DNA from: Cloacibacterium sp046296655
Lineage (GTDB): Bacteria > Bacteroidota > Bacteroidia > Flavobacteriales > Weeksellaceae
Length of the DNA stretch: 64,000 bases
Direction: 5' to 3'
NCBI GenBank assembly: GCA_046296655.1
Contig: JBKBLE010000008.1
Location: 1-64,000 of the forward strand
In this document: positions 43,572-52,491 of the stretch, one piece after another
Layout: every line of letters begins with the position of its first letter
Position numbering within the stretch: position 1 is the stretch's first letter
Made by a program: the position numbers and the translations under genes
The notes under the pieces: model-generated
The model's input: only the letters and a program-made list of their open reading frames with translations
Told to the model about the DNA's origin: nothing
Databases searched by the model: none

Positions 43572-43653
43572 TACCCAGTGCCGGAATCGAACCGGCACAT
43601 CTTTCGATACTAGAGTTTGAGTCTAGCGCGTCTACCAATTCCGCCAACTGGGC
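43572..43653 (-). tRNA. tRNA-Leu (anticodon CAA)
   Basis: An 82-base cloverleaf on the minus strand: acceptor GCCCAGT pairs with ACTGGGT; D-arm GGCGGAATTGGTAGACGC; anticodon stem CTAGA/TCTAG with loop CTCAAAC, giving anticodon CAA; a long variable arm typical of tRNA-Leu; T-arm GCCGGTTCGATTCCGGC. CCA is not encoded. Confidence 0.95.
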
Positions 43654-43722
43654 ATTAAAAATTGGTGGTGCAAATATAGAATATTTTTATTTTAAAAAAG
43701 AAAATTTCTATAAAATATTTTC

Positions 43723-44490
43723 TTAAAATTCTATTTCTAGTCCATCATAAGCAGGATGAACATTCTCTGGCGTCATCGATTCTATCTCGTCATGGAAGCC
43801 AAATCTATTACTGATATGAGTAAGATATGTAGTTTTGGGTTGTAGTTTTTCTACCAATTCTAGAATTTCTGGTAATATATAATGAGCAACATGTGGTTCG
43901 TCTTTTCTTAAGCAATTAATAATAAGAACATCTAGATTTTTCAATTTTTCTTGTTCTTCTTCCGAAATGAAACTGGCATCTGTAATATAAGCAAGGTTTT
44001 TGAACTTATAACCTAAAATCGGAAGTTTATAATGTATCACTTGAATAGGAGTAATCTCTGTGTTCTCTATAATAAATGGTTCATTTTCTATTTCTGTGAT
44101 TTCAAAACTCGGAGCGCCAGGATATTTATCTTCTGTAAAAGCATACGGAAACCTATTTTGAATTTCTTTTCCTACTCTTGGTAAGCAATAAATAGAAATA
44201 TCTTTTCTTTTTTGGAAAATAATAGGACGTAAATCATCAAGTCCAATCACATGGTCATTATGTTCATGTGTAATTAATAAGGCGTCTACATTGCTTTCTT
44301 GGTTGGTGAGCATTTGTTGACGAAAATCTGGACCACAATCAATGAGAATCTTTTTCCCTTCATCATCCGTAATCATAACAGATGACCTTAGTCTTTTATC
44401 TTTAGGATTAGTAGATAAACAAACAGGATGAGTAGATCCAATCACGGGAATGCCTTGTGAAGTACCAGTTCCTAGAAATTTCAACTTCAT
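43723..44490 (-). CDS. MBL-fold metallo-hydrolase (PhnP-like)
   Basis: The 255-residue protein has LGTGTSQGIPVIGS at its start and the metal motif THEHNDH, followed by ITDASF and LTHISNRFGFHDE. It resembles PhnP-type phosphodiesterases that act on cyclic phosphates. The natural substrate is not known. It is divergent from the gene at 44538. Confidence 0.87.
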   Translation of the reverse strand: MKLKFLGTGTSQGIPVIGSTHPVCLSTNPKDKRLRSSVMITDDEGKKILIDCGPDFRQQMLTNQESNVDALLITHEHNDHVIGLDDLRPIIFQKRKDISIYCLPRVGKEIQNRFPYAFTEDKYPGAPSFEITEIENEPFIIENTEITPIQVIHYKLPILGYKFKNLAYITDASFISEEEQEKLKNLDVLIINCLRKDEPHVAHYILPEILELVEKLQPKTTYLTHISNRFGFHDEIESMTPENVHPAYDGLEIEF

Positions 44491-44537
44491 TTTTGGGTTT
44501 TTGTGAGATTTTGGTAAATTTACGCAAAATTTTATTC

Positions 44538-45971
44538 ATGTCTGTAATTAAGCAATATCTTACTCCCAAGCAAAAGGCTTTAGCTATTAATTTAGATCCT
44601 AATATATATGGTACTTTTGCAGAAATTGGTGCGGGACAAGAGACGGTTCGTCATTTCTTTAGAGCGGGAGCTGCTTCTCAAACGATTGCAAAAGCAATGT
44701 CTGCTTATGATAAGGATTACAGTGATGCTATTTATGGTAAAGAAGAAAAAAATAGATATGTAACCCAAAATAGACTAAAAAAAATGCTTCGTCATGAAGT
44801 AGGTCTTATCCAAGAGCGTTTATATAACGAAGAAAATGCACATCGTAAGTTTTTCTCTTTTGCAAATACAGTAACTACCATTAATTATCAAAAAACCTTT
44901 TTAGGTCACGGTTGGGTAGGAATCATGTTTCAAGCGGAACCTGGTCAAGAGTACAGCGAAATTGTATTGCATGTAAAATTTAAAGAAAATGATGCTACAC
45001 TTCAGCAAGAAACGCTAGGAAATCTTGGGGTAAACTTGGTTTATGGAGCATTTCGTCTATATGACAATCCTAGAAGATTAATCAAAAGTTTGTATGATGA
45101 TATTTCAATTGATAAAATTGAAATAGACATGATTGATTTTCAGGGGCCTGCTTTTCCTTATGTGGATAATCGATTGATGAGTCTTCAGTTGATTAAAAAT
45201 TCTATGACGGAAGCAGTAATCTTCAATTCTGAAGGGAAAAACATGCTTCCAGCAGATTTATTGTACAAAAAAAATGTTTTTGCGGTAAGAGGAAGTTTCA
45301 GACCAGTAACTTTGGTGAATGTAGATATGTTCGTAAACGGTCTTAAAATGTTCCAAAAAGATACTGAGGGAAATCCAGAAGACACCGTTATTCTTTTCGA
45401 AATTACTATTTCTAATCTCAAAGCTTCCGGAAACTTAGACGAAAGAGATTTCTTAGATAGAGTAGATGTTTTAGCGAAATTAGGTTATACCGTGATGATT
45501 TCTAATTTCTCAGAATATTATAGATTAGTAGATTATTTCACTTCTTATAATGTAAGATATACCGGAATAGCGATGGGCGTAAATAATTTATTGATGGTTT
45601 TTGATGAAGATTATTACAAACATCTTTCTGGTGGAATCTTAGAAGCATTCGGTAAGTTCTTCAAAAAAGATATGAGGGTATATCTGTATCCTTATAAAGA
45701 TCCTAAAACACACGAATTGCTCACATCAGAAAACTTAAAAGTGAATGACAATCTTAAAGAATTATATAAATATTTTAAACATAACAGAAGAATTGTAGAT
45801 ATTAAGGATTATAATCCAGAGTATTCTGAAATTTATTCTAGAGAAATTTTGCAGAAAATTTCGAATAGCGAATCAGGCTGGGAAGAACAATTGCCAGATG
45901 GAGTAGCAGCAATGATTAAAGAAAGAGGAATGTTCGGTTACAAAGAAGATATTACATTCGAAGAATATTAA
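44538..45971 (+). CDS. Conserved bacterial protein of unknown function
   Basis: The 477-residue protein begins MSVIKQYLTPKQKALAINLD and has the conserved FAEIGAGQETVRHFFRAGAASQTIAKAMSAYDKD block. I have seen such proteins labelled nicotinate-nucleotide adenylyltransferase or TonB-dependent receptor, but I see neither the nucleotidyltransferase HxGH motif nor a barrel or signal peptide. The long frame from 44457 runs through the divergent promoter region, so ATG 44538 is preferred. The stop is five bases before the fRMsr gene, so they are co-transcribed. Confidence 0.8.
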   Translation: MSVIKQYLTPKQKALAINLDPNIYGTFAEIGAGQETVRHFFRAGAASQTIAKAMSAYDKDYSDAIYGKEEKNRYVTQNRLKKMLRHEVGLIQERLYNEENAHRKFFSFANTVTTINYQKTFLGHGWVGIMFQAEPGQEYSEIVLHVKFKENDATLQQETLGNLGVNLVYGAFRLYDNPRRLIKSLYDDISIDKIEIDMIDFQGPAFPYVDNRLMSLQLIKNSMTEAVIFNSEGKNMLPADLLYKKNVFAVRGSFRPVTLVNVDMFVNGLKMFQKDTEGNPEDTVILFEITISNLKASGNLDERDFLDRVDVLAKLGYTVMISNFSEYYRLVDYFTSYNVRYTGIAMGVNNLLMVFDEDYYKHLSGGILEAFGKFFKKDMRVYLYPYKDPKTHELLTSENLKVNDNLKELYKYFKHNRRIVDIKDYNPEYSEIYSREILQKISNSESGWEEQLPDGVAAMIKERGMFGYKEDITFEEY

Positions 45972-45976
45972 AAATT

Positions 45977-46423
45977 ATGGAAATTAAAAAAAGACTTTCA
46001 TCTATTATTGAAAGCCCAAGTCATAATACCACCGAAAAATTAGAAAAAATTTGTCATCTTCTAGACCAGGAGTTTGATTATTTTAATTGGACTGGTTTTT
46101 ATTTTAGAAACGGCGACAAAGAAGAATTGGTTTTAGGACCTTATGTTGGGGCAGCTACAGATCATACTGTAATTCCTTTTGGAAAGGGAATTTGTGGGCA
46201 AGTTGCTGTGTCAAACGAAACTTTTGTAGTGCCAGATGTTTGGGAGCAAGATAATTATTTGGCTTGTTCGCTAGATACCAAGGCAGAAATTGTAGTTCCT
46301 ATCATTAAAGATGGTGTAAATATTGGTCAAATAGATATAGATTCTCACAAAAAAGACCCTTTTACAGAAGAAGATAGAAAATTACTAGAATGGTTATGTG
46401 CTGAATTGGCAAAGATTTTATAA
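45977..46423 (+). CDS. msrC: GAF-domain free methionine-(R)-sulfoxide reductase
   Basis: The 148-residue protein is one GAF domain with the fRMsr features FNWTGFYF, GKGICGQVA with one conserved Cys, and DNYLACS with a second Cys. It reduces free Met-R-SO. It follows the conserved unknown gene by five bases. Confidence 0.87.
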   Translation: MEIKKRLSSIIESPSHNTTEKLEKICHLLDQEFDYFNWTGFYFRNGDKEELVLGPYVGAATDHTVIPFGKGICGQVAVSNETFVVPDVWEQDNYLACSLDTKAEIVVPIIKDGVNIGQIDIDSHKKDPFTEEDRKLLEWLCAELAKIL

Positions 46424-46441
46424 AATTCTATAAATAGAAAA

Positions 46442-47017
46442 TTATTCAGAAGCAGGAGTAGTCATATTCCTGTTTCTTAGTTCGCTAACCATGTTTTTGA
46501 TGACATTTGCGGTGCCTATTTTTATAGAATTTTCTGCACTTCCCAATAATCTGCCACTTCCTTTGTAAGTATCATAAGAATTTTCTATCACCAGTTCGCC
46601 GTCATTATTGTACATTTTCATGCTCACGATGACTTGGTTAGAAAAAACATATTTCCCAAGGCCTACTTTAAAATATTTTACCTTCGGAACCAAGGCGATT
46701 TCTGCACCGTTATTTAGGCAAGATTCTTTAATCATATTCACATCTACGCTGTCATATTTAATATTAGCATTATTGATGTGCATGATTTTGTAATTGCCGT
46801 AATTTTTCAATTCGTCAGAAACGGCACTATAAATAACATTATTGGTAGGTTCTTTTATTTCTTCGAAATTAGGATAAACTTCTGGGTCGAAATAGACAAT
46901 TCTATCTACGTGTTTTAGCTTAATAGAATGGTTAAGCTTCACCAAGGTGCTTCCTAAATTTTTGCAACTTATGATGATAAGGCTTGCCGCTAAACCACAG
47001 AATAGAATTTTTTTCAT
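46442..47017 (-). CDS. Hypothetical lipoprotein
   Basis: The 191-residue protein has a lipoprotein signal (lipobox IISC, Cys about 18), then a mixed fold with AEIALVPKVKYFKVG and a C-terminal stretch GSGRLLGSAENSIKIGTANVIKNM. I do not recognise the family. The longer frame begins with TTG (47035); TAAATTTG at 47033-47040 places the promoter just before the ATG at 47017. Confidence 0.78.
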   Translation of the reverse strand: MKKILFCGLAASLIIISCKNLGSTLVKLNHSIKLKHVDRIVYFDPEVYPNFEEIKEPTNNVIYSAVSDELKNYGNYKIMHINNANIKYDSVDVNMIKESCLNNGAEIALVPKVKYFKVGLGKYVFSNQVIVSMKMYNNDGELVIENSYDTYKGSGRLLGSAENSIKIGTANVIKNMVSELRNRNMTTPASE

Positions 47018-47032
47018 ATCAAAAAGATGAGG

Positions 47033-47040
47033 CAAATTTA
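47033..47040 (-). promoter_or_regulatory. -7 element TAAATTTG for the lipoprotein gene
   Basis: 15 bases before the ATG and overlapping the longer open frame. Confidence 0.45.
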
Positions 47041-47146
47041 CGCAGAATTTCAGTAAGTTATTTATAAAATTTAAGAATTTGTTAACATTATTACGGGAAT
47101 GTCTCTAAAATCTGAGAATAAATTTTTCGGTTTGAAAATAAAGTTG

Positions 47147-47154
47147 TACTTTTG
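47147..47154 (+). promoter_or_regulatory. -7 element TACTTTTG for rpsO
   Basis: 36 bases before the ATG; the leader between may host S15 autoregulation, though no structure is obvious. Confidence 0.5.
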
Positions 47155-47190
47155 CACCTCGTTACATAATAATCATTAAATAATATTGGC

Positions 47191-47460
47191 ATGTACTTAA
47201 CATCAGAAAAAAAATCAGAAATCTTCGCTAAATACGGAGGAAACGCTGCAAACACAGGTTCTGCAGAAGGACAAATCGCTTTATTCACGTTCAGAATTAA
47301 CCATTTGTCTGGTCACTTAAAGAAAAACCACAAAGATTATGTTACTGAGAAATCTCTAGTTAAATTAGTAGGTAAAAGAAAAAGATTGTTAGATTATCTT
47401 AAGAAAACTGATATTTCTCGTTATAGAGCAATTATTGCTGAACTAGGAATCAGAAAATAA
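47191..47460 (+). CDS. rpsO: 30S ribosomal protein S15
   Basis: The 89-residue protein binds 16S rRNA and has GSAEGQIALFTFRINHLSGHLKKNHKDY and GKRKRLLDYLKKTD. In most bacteria pnp follows it; here a toxin-antitoxin pair lies between. Confidence 0.97.
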   Translation: MYLTSEKKSEIFAKYGGNAANTGSAEGQIALFTFRINHLSGHLKKNHKDYVTEKSLVKLVGKRKRLLDYLKKTDISRYRAIIAELGIRK

Positions 47461-47481
47461 TCAGATACAAGAAAATTTTAG

Positions 47482-47509
47482 AAGCAACTCAATTTTGAGT
47501 TGCTTTTTT
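47482..47509 (+). terminator. Terminator of rpsO
   Basis: GCAACTCAA/TTGAGTTGC hairpin plus T-run. The 26 bases from 47484 are identical to 48062-48087. Confidence 0.85.
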
Positions 47510-47539
47510 ATTTATATTTGAATATTAAATTATAAAAAA

Positions 47540-47767
47540 ATGGACATTCGTTTAGAAAAACTAGAGCTCATGAAATTGCTTTTACAGACAGAAAGTGAAT
47601 CTGTTTTAAAAAAGGTGAGAGAAGCTTTCAAAAACGAGGAACAGGGTTATATTTCTCAGGAGCAATATGATATTGTAGCAGAAAGAAGAGCAGAATATTT
47701 AAGCGGAGAAGGAAAATACTTTAGTTTTGATGAGGTAAAAAAAAGAATCCAAGAGAAAACCAAATAA
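47540..47767 (+). CDS. Antitoxin-like protein of a ParE/RelE-type module
   Basis: The 75-residue acidic-helical protein (LEKLELMKLLLQTESESVLKKVREAF, then EYLSGEGKYFSFDEVKKRIQEK) resembles the short addiction-module antitoxins of Bacteroidota. It is four bases upstream of a ParE/RelE-type toxin gene, the normal order and spacing. Its frame is intact. Confidence 0.82.
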   Translation: MDIRLEKLELMKLLLQTESESVLKKVREAFKNEEQGYISQEQYDIVAERRAEYLSGEGKYFSFDEVKKRIQEKTK

Positions 47768-47771
47768 TCTC

Positions 47772-48058
47772 ATGAAATATAAATTAATATTCAGAGATAA
47801 AGCAGTTTTTGAAATGGAAGATGCTTATGAATATTATGAATCTAAATCTAAAGATTTAGGAAAGAAATTTCTCCTTGTTCTGCAAAAATATTTTGATAAA
47901 ATAGAGCAAAATCCAAAACATTTTTCATGTAGATTTAATGAAATAAGAGAAGCATACATCGTAAAATTTCTTTTGTAATCTTATTTGAAATTCATCATGA
48001 GGAAATAATTATTTATTCCATTTTTCATACCAGTAGAAATCCAGAAGAGAAAATGTAA
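47772..48058 (+). pseudogene. ParE/RelE-family toxin with a frameshift
   Basis: From ATG 47772 the frame reads as a ParE/RelE toxin (FRDKAVFEMEDAYEYYESKSKDLGKKFLLVLQKYFDKIEQNP) but stops at 47976-47978 after 68 residues. In another frame, from about 47968 to the stop at 48056-48058, the sequence continues ISFVILFEIHHEEIIIYSIFHTSRNPEEKM, the expected toxin C-terminus. One base lost in TTTCTTTT near 47967-47974 explains this. The C-terminal strands usually needed for activity are out of frame. Confidence 0.85.
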
Positions 48059-48061
48059 TAT

Positions 48062-48087
48062 GCAACTCAATTTTGAGTTGCTTTTTT
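48062..48087 (+). terminator. Terminator after the toxin, identical to that of rpsO
   Basis: GCAACTCAATTTTGAGTTGC followed by six T, the same 26 bases as at 47484-47509. Confidence 0.85.
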
Positions 48088-48109
48088 GTTATAACTTTTT
48101 TAAATTCCG

Positions 48110-48117
48110 TATCTTTG
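48110..48117 (+). promoter_or_regulatory. -7 element TATCTTTG for pnp
   Basis: 67 bases before the ATG at 48185, leaving a leader that could host RNase-dependent autoregulation. Confidence 0.5.
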
Positions 48118-48184
48118 CCATCTAAAATTTAAAAAGTTTAAATAGTAACGCAATCAATACGGATTGCACAAGACAGTAAATTTT

Positions 48185-50320
48185 ATGAATGCTCCAGAAG
48201 CAATTATTGAAAAATTTCAATTGAAAGACGGGAGAGAAGTCTCCATTGAAACAGGAAGATTAGCAAAACAAGCTAATGGTTCTGTAGTAGTAAAATGTGG
48301 CGGAACAATGCTCCTTGCAACAGTGGTAGCCAACAAAGACGCAAATCCAGGGGTAGATTTCTTGCCTCTAACGGTAGATTACAGAGAAAAATTCTACGCA
48401 GGTGGTAAAATTCCAGGAAATTTCTTTAGAAGAGAAACAAAACCTTCTGATGATGAGGTTCTTACCATGAGATTAGTAGACAGAGTTCTTCGTCCGCTTT
48501 TCCCAGAAGATTTCCACGCAGAAGTTCAAGTAATGATTTCCCTAATTTCTTACGATGAGCAAACAATGCCAGAAGCTTTAGCTGGTTTAGCCGCTTCAGC
48601 AGCAATTGCTATTACAGATATTCCTTTCAACGGGCCAATGTCTGAAGTAAGAGTAATAAGAATAGACGGTGAACTTTCTATCAACCCAAGTATCGAAAAT
48701 CTTAAAAAAGCAGATTTAGATATTATGGTAGGTGCTACCAAAGACTCTATCGTAATGGTAGAAGGTGAAATGAAAGAAATTTCTGAAGCAGAAATGCTAG
48801 AAGCGATTAAGTACGCTCACGAAGAAATTAAAGTTCAAATCGAAGCACAAGAAAGATTAGCAGCGAGAATTCCTGCATCTCAAACCAAAAGAGAATACTG
48901 CCACGAAACACACAACGAAGAAATTCGTGAGAAAGTTTGGGCAGAATGTTATGATAAAGTTTACAACGTAGCAAAAACTCCTTCTGCAAAAGAAGAAAGA
49001 CACGAAAAATTTGCTGCAGTTTTAGAAGAATTCCTTTCTCAATATTCAGAAGAAGAAAGAGCAGACGTAGAACCATTTGCTAAAATTTACTACCATGATG
49101 TAGAAAAAGAAGCAATGCGTCAAATGATTCTAAACGAAGGAATCAGATTAGATGGTAGAGATCCTAAAACGATTCGTCCGATTTGGTCAGAAATCGATTA
49201 TTTACCAGGAGCTCACGGTTCTGCAATCTTTACCAGAGGTGAAACCCAGTCTTTGACGGCAGTAACTTTAGGTTCTATAAAGGATGCCAACATGGTAGAT
49301 TCTGTTGCCATCAATTATGACGAAAAATTCTTCTTACATTATAATTTTCCACCATTTTCTACTGGTGAAGCAAGACCTCTAAGAGGAACTTCAAGAAGAG
49401 AAGTTGGTCACGGAAACTTAGCTCAAAGAGCTTTAGCAGGAATGATTCCTCACGAAAATCCTTATACCATCAGAGTAGTTTCAGATATTTTAGAATCTAA
49501 CGGTTCTTCTTCTATGGCTACTGTTTGTGCAGGAACTCTTGCATTAATGGATGCTGGTGTACAAATTACAAAACCCGTTTCTGGTATTGCAATGGGATTA
49601 ATTACTGACCCGAAATCTGGTAAATTCACTGTACTTTCTGATATTTTAGGAGACGAAGATCACTTAGGCGACATGGATTTCAAAGTAACCGGAACCGCCG
49701 ACGGAATCACCGCTTGCCAAATGGATATCAAAATCCAAGGTTTAACCATGGATATCATGGAAACCGCATTAAACCAAGCAAGAGAAGGTAGATTACATAT
49801 TTTAGGAGAAATGCTTAAAACCATCGATAAACCAAGAGCAGATGTGAAACCTCACGCTCCGAAAATAGAAATTTTAGAAATTCCTAAAGATTTCATCGGT
49901 GCGGTAATTGGACCTGGAGGTAAAATTATCCAACAACTTCAGAAAGATACAGATACTGTAATCTCTATTGAAGAAATGGGAGAAATTGGTAGAATTGAAA
50001 TCTCTGGAACTGACCGTGAGAAAATCAATGCTGCTATTGCTAGTATAAACGAAATTACTTTTGTGCCAGTTGTAGGTACTGTTTATAAAGGTAAAGTAGT
50101 AAAAGTAATGGATTTCGGTGCTTTCGTAGCTATTGCAAAAGGAATCGAAGGTTTACTACACATCTCAGAAATCGAATGGAAGAGATTAGATAAAGTTCCG
50201 TATGCGGAAGGTGATGAAGTAGAAGTGAAATTTATGGGTTATGATGATCGTAAGAAAATGAGACTTTCTAGAAAAGTTCTTTTACCAAGACCACCAAGAC
50301 CAGAACAAAAGCCTAGATGA
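48185..50320 (+). CDS. pnp: Polynucleotide phosphorylase
   Basis: The 711-residue enzyme degrades RNA with phosphate. Two RNase PH domains (GGTMLLATVV, FYAGGKIPGNFFRRE; GARP-type FSTGEARPLRG), a KH domain (FIGAVIGPGGKIIQQLQ) and an S1 domain (GKVVKVMDFGAFVAIAKGIEGLLHISE) are in order. The ATG at 48185 (MNAPEAIIE) is preferred over TTG 48164. The stop (TGA 50318-50320) may be early: 17 more codons in another frame run to a TAA at 50367-50369. Confidence 0.96.
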   Translation: MNAPEAIIEKFQLKDGREVSIETGRLAKQANGSVVVKCGGTMLLATVVANKDANPGVDFLPLTVDYREKFYAGGKIPGNFFRRETKPSDDEVLTMRLVDRVLRPLFPEDFHAEVQVMISLISYDEQTMPEALAGLAASAAIAITDIPFNGPMSEVRVIRIDGELSINPSIENLKKADLDIMVGATKDSIVMVEGEMKEISEAEMLEAIKYAHEEIKVQIEAQERLAARIPASQTKREYCHETHNEEIREKVWAECYDKVYNVAKTPSAKEERHEKFAAVLEEFLSQYSEEERADVEPFAKIYYHDVEKEAMRQMILNEGIRLDGRDPKTIRPIWSEIDYLPGAHGSAIFTRGETQSLTAVTLGSIKDANMVDSVAINYDEKFFLHYNFPPFSTGEARPLRGTSRREVGHGNLAQRALAGMIPHENPYTIRVVSDILESNGSSSMATVCAGTLALMDAGVQITKPVSGIAMGLITDPKSGKFTVLSDILGDEDHLGDMDFKVTGTADGITACQMDIKIQGLTMDIMETALNQAREGRLHILGEMLKTIDKPRADVKPHAPKIEILEIPKDFIGAVIGPGGKIIQQLQKDTDTVISIEEMGEIGRIEISGTDREKINAAIASINEITFVPVVGTVYKGKVVKVMDFGAFVAIAKGIEGLLHISEIEWKRLDKVPYAEGDEVEVKFMGYDDRKKMRLSRKVLLPRPPRPEQKPR

Positions 50321-50376
50321 CGGAGACGCTCCAAAACCAGAAGGAGAACAACCAACAGAACAAGCATAAAAATAGA

Positions 50377-50405
50377 AACTCTCGCAATTTTGCGGGAGTT
50401 TTTTT
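50377..50405. terminator. Terminator of pnp, also usable from the minus strand
   Basis: AAACTCTCGCAA/TTGCGGGAGTTT with T-run; A-run upstream allows use by the small minus-strand gene. Confidence 0.75.
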
Positions 50406-50406
50406 A

Positions 50407-50481
50407 TTACGTCTCCTTCACGCTATAATATTCTAAAAGTCTATGGAGAAATTTTTTAAATCGTAGTTTTATAGTTCTCAT
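50407..50481 (-). CDS. 24-residue basic small protein (candidate)
   Basis: ATG at 50479-50481 to TAA at 50407-50409 on the minus strand encodes MRTIKLRFKKFLHRLL followed by EYYSVKET, an amphipathic basic helix. A perfect -7 element (TATTTTTG, 50502-50509) lies 20 bases upstream and a terminator 2 bases downstream. No family is recognised. Confidence 0.5.
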   Translation of the reverse strand: MRTIKLRFKKFLHRLLEYYSVKET

Positions 50482-50501
50482 ATTTTTACTTTTTAGATGT
50501 T

Positions 50502-50509
50502 CAAAAATA
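50502..50509 (-). promoter_or_regulatory. -7 element TATTTTTG for the 24-residue gene
   Basis: TAnnTTTG match on the minus strand with typical spacing to the ATG. Confidence 0.45.
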
Positions 50510-50733
50510 GGGGTATCCTTTTTGTGATTCAATTACACTTTTGTGTGATTTTTTGAGGAATTTTTTTAGAAAAATCTAAAAATGTTTTTCGGAGTGTATT
50601 CATAGATTGTCATTTTTATTTAGATTGTATTGATATTATTTAGTTAAATCTCTCAAAACCTAAAAAATATTCTCATTTTTTGGAGGCTGATAAATCTCAA
50701 GTGTAAAATTTTCATGGTTTAGTCAAATTCTTG
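50510..50733. other. Long gap before fhs
   Basis: Contains an AATTACAC/GTGTGATT hairpin plus T-run (about 50529-50553) that could be a terminator-like site. Nothing else is recognised. Confidence 0.4.
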
Positions 50734-50741
50734 TATTTTTG
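50734..50741 (+). promoter_or_regulatory. -7 element TATTTTTG for fhs
   Basis: 22 bases before the ATG. Confidence 0.5.
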
Positions 50742-50763
50742 AAAATAAACAAATTAAAAAATT

Positions 50764-52440
50764 ATGAGCTTTCCTACAGACTTAGAAATAGCGCAATCGG
50801 CAGATATTAAACATATTAGAGAAATTGCAGATAAAATCGGTATAGACCGAGAAGATTTAGAGTATTACGGGAAATACAAAGCGAAAATCCCTTTAAAATA
50901 CATCAACGAAGAAAATATTAAAAAATCTAAACTGATTTTGGTTTCAGCGATTAATCCTACTCCAGCTGGTGAAGGTAAAACCACTGTTTCTGTTGGTTTG
51001 TGTGACGGATTGAATAAAATCGGTAAAAAAGCCATCGCAGTTTTGCGTGAGCCAAGTTTAGGCCCAGTTTTCGGGATAAAAGGTGGAGCAGCAGGTGGTG
51101 GTTACGCACAAGTTATTCCGATGGTAGATATTAATCTGCATTTCACAGGAGATTTTTCGGCGGTAGAAAAAGCCAATAATTTACTTTCTGCATTGATTGA
51201 TAATAACCTTCAAGATAAAAAAAGAAGTTTAAATATAGACCCTAGAACCATCGTTTGGAAACGTGTAATGGATATGAATGACCGAAGTCTTCGTCATATT
51301 GTGGTAGGTTTGGGCGGTTCTAATAACGGAATTACGCGTGAAGAAGGTTTCAATATTACACCAGCATCAGAAGTGATGGCAATTCTTTGTCTTTCTAAAG
51401 ATTTCGAAGATTTAAAAAACAGATTAGGAAATATTTTCGTAGGCTATACTTTTGATAAAAAACCAATTTACGCCAGAGATTTAAATGCTCAAGGAGCGAT
51501 GGCGATTTTATTAAAAGACGCCATTCGTCCGAATTTAGTACAGACTTTAGAAGGAAATCCAGCGATTCTTCATGGTGGCCCTTTCGCGAATATTGCGCAA
51601 GGAACCAATACGATTATCGCAACTAAAATGGGACTTTCTCTAGCAGATTTTGTAGTAACAGAAGCAGGTTTCGGAGCAGATTTGGGCGCAGAAAAATTCA
51701 TGCACATCAAAGGATATTATGGAAATTTAAAACCAGATGCTTATGTTTTAGTGGCTACCATTAGAGCTTTAAGATATCACGGTGGTGCTAAAAAAGGCGA
51801 ATACGAAAAACCGAATCTTGCAGCAGTAGAAAAAGGCATTGAAAACCTTAAAAAACATATCGAAAACGGCTTTAAATGGCAATTAAAACCAATTGTAGCG
51901 ATTAATCATTTTGCAACAGATTCAGAAGAAGAAATCAATTTTGTAAAGGCAGAATGCGAAAAATTAGGAGTGAAAGCCATTCTCGCAGATGAATTTACGA
52001 TGGGTGGAGAAGGCATGAAAGCACTCGCAGAAGAAGTAGCAAGTTGTGCATTTAACTGCGGTAATAATTTTAAACCTTTATACAGTGTGGAAGATTCTGT
52101 GGAACACAAAATCGAAACAATTGCAAAAGAAGTTTATGGAGCAGACAGCGCTGTATTTTCTCAGAAAGCTAAAAATCAGTTAAAATCCATTTATGAACTT
52201 GGACTAGATAAATTGCCAATTTGTATGGCAAAAACTCAAAAATCTTTATCGGATGATGAGAAAAAAATCGGAAGACCAACTGGTTTCAAAGTGACTGTTC
52301 GTGAATTTGAATTTGCAGCAGGAGCAGGATTCATTATCCCAATTCTAGGAGATATGATGAGAATGCCTGGTTTACCAAGTATTCCAGCAGCAGAAGGAAT
52401 GAATATTGACAAAGATGGCGTCATTACTGGATTAAGCTAA
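50764..52440 (+). CDS. fhs: Formate-tetrahydrofolate ligase
   Basis: The 558-residue enzyme makes 10-formyl-THF from formate, THF and ATP. The nucleotide loop NPTPAGEGKTTVSVG and FTGDFSAVEKANNLLSALIDN are present, and EPSLGPVFGIKGGAAGGGYAQVIPM is typical. Length is standard. Confidence 0.97.
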   Translation: MSFPTDLEIAQSADIKHIREIADKIGIDREDLEYYGKYKAKIPLKYINEENIKKSKLILVSAINPTPAGEGKTTVSVGLCDGLNKIGKKAIAVLREPSLGPVFGIKGGAAGGGYAQVIPMVDINLHFTGDFSAVEKANNLLSALIDNNLQDKKRSLNIDPRTIVWKRVMDMNDRSLRHIVVGLGGSNNGITREEGFNITPASEVMAILCLSKDFEDLKNRLGNIFVGYTFDKKPIYARDLNAQGAMAILLKDAIRPNLVQTLEGNPAILHGGPFANIAQGTNTIIATKMGLSLADFVVTEAGFGADLGAEKFMHIKGYYGNLKPDAYVLVATIRALRYHGGAKKGEYEKPNLAAVEKGIENLKKHIENGFKWQLKPIVAINHFATDSEEEINFVKAECEKLGVKAILADEFTMGGEGMKALAEEVASCAFNCGNNFKPLYSVEDSVEHKIETIAKEVYGADSAVFSQKAKNQLKSIYELGLDKLPICMAKTQKSLSDDEKKIGRPTGFKVTVREFEFAAGAGFIIPILGDMMRMPGLPSIPAAEGMNIDKDGVITGLS

Positions 52441-52462
52441 TCTTTAGACCATGTAAAATAAC

Positions 52463-52491
52463 AAACCGACTTTTTATAAAGTCGGTTTTTT
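52463..52491 (+). terminator. Terminator of fhs
   Basis: AAACCGACTTT/AAAGTCGGTTT with T-run. Confidence 0.8.
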
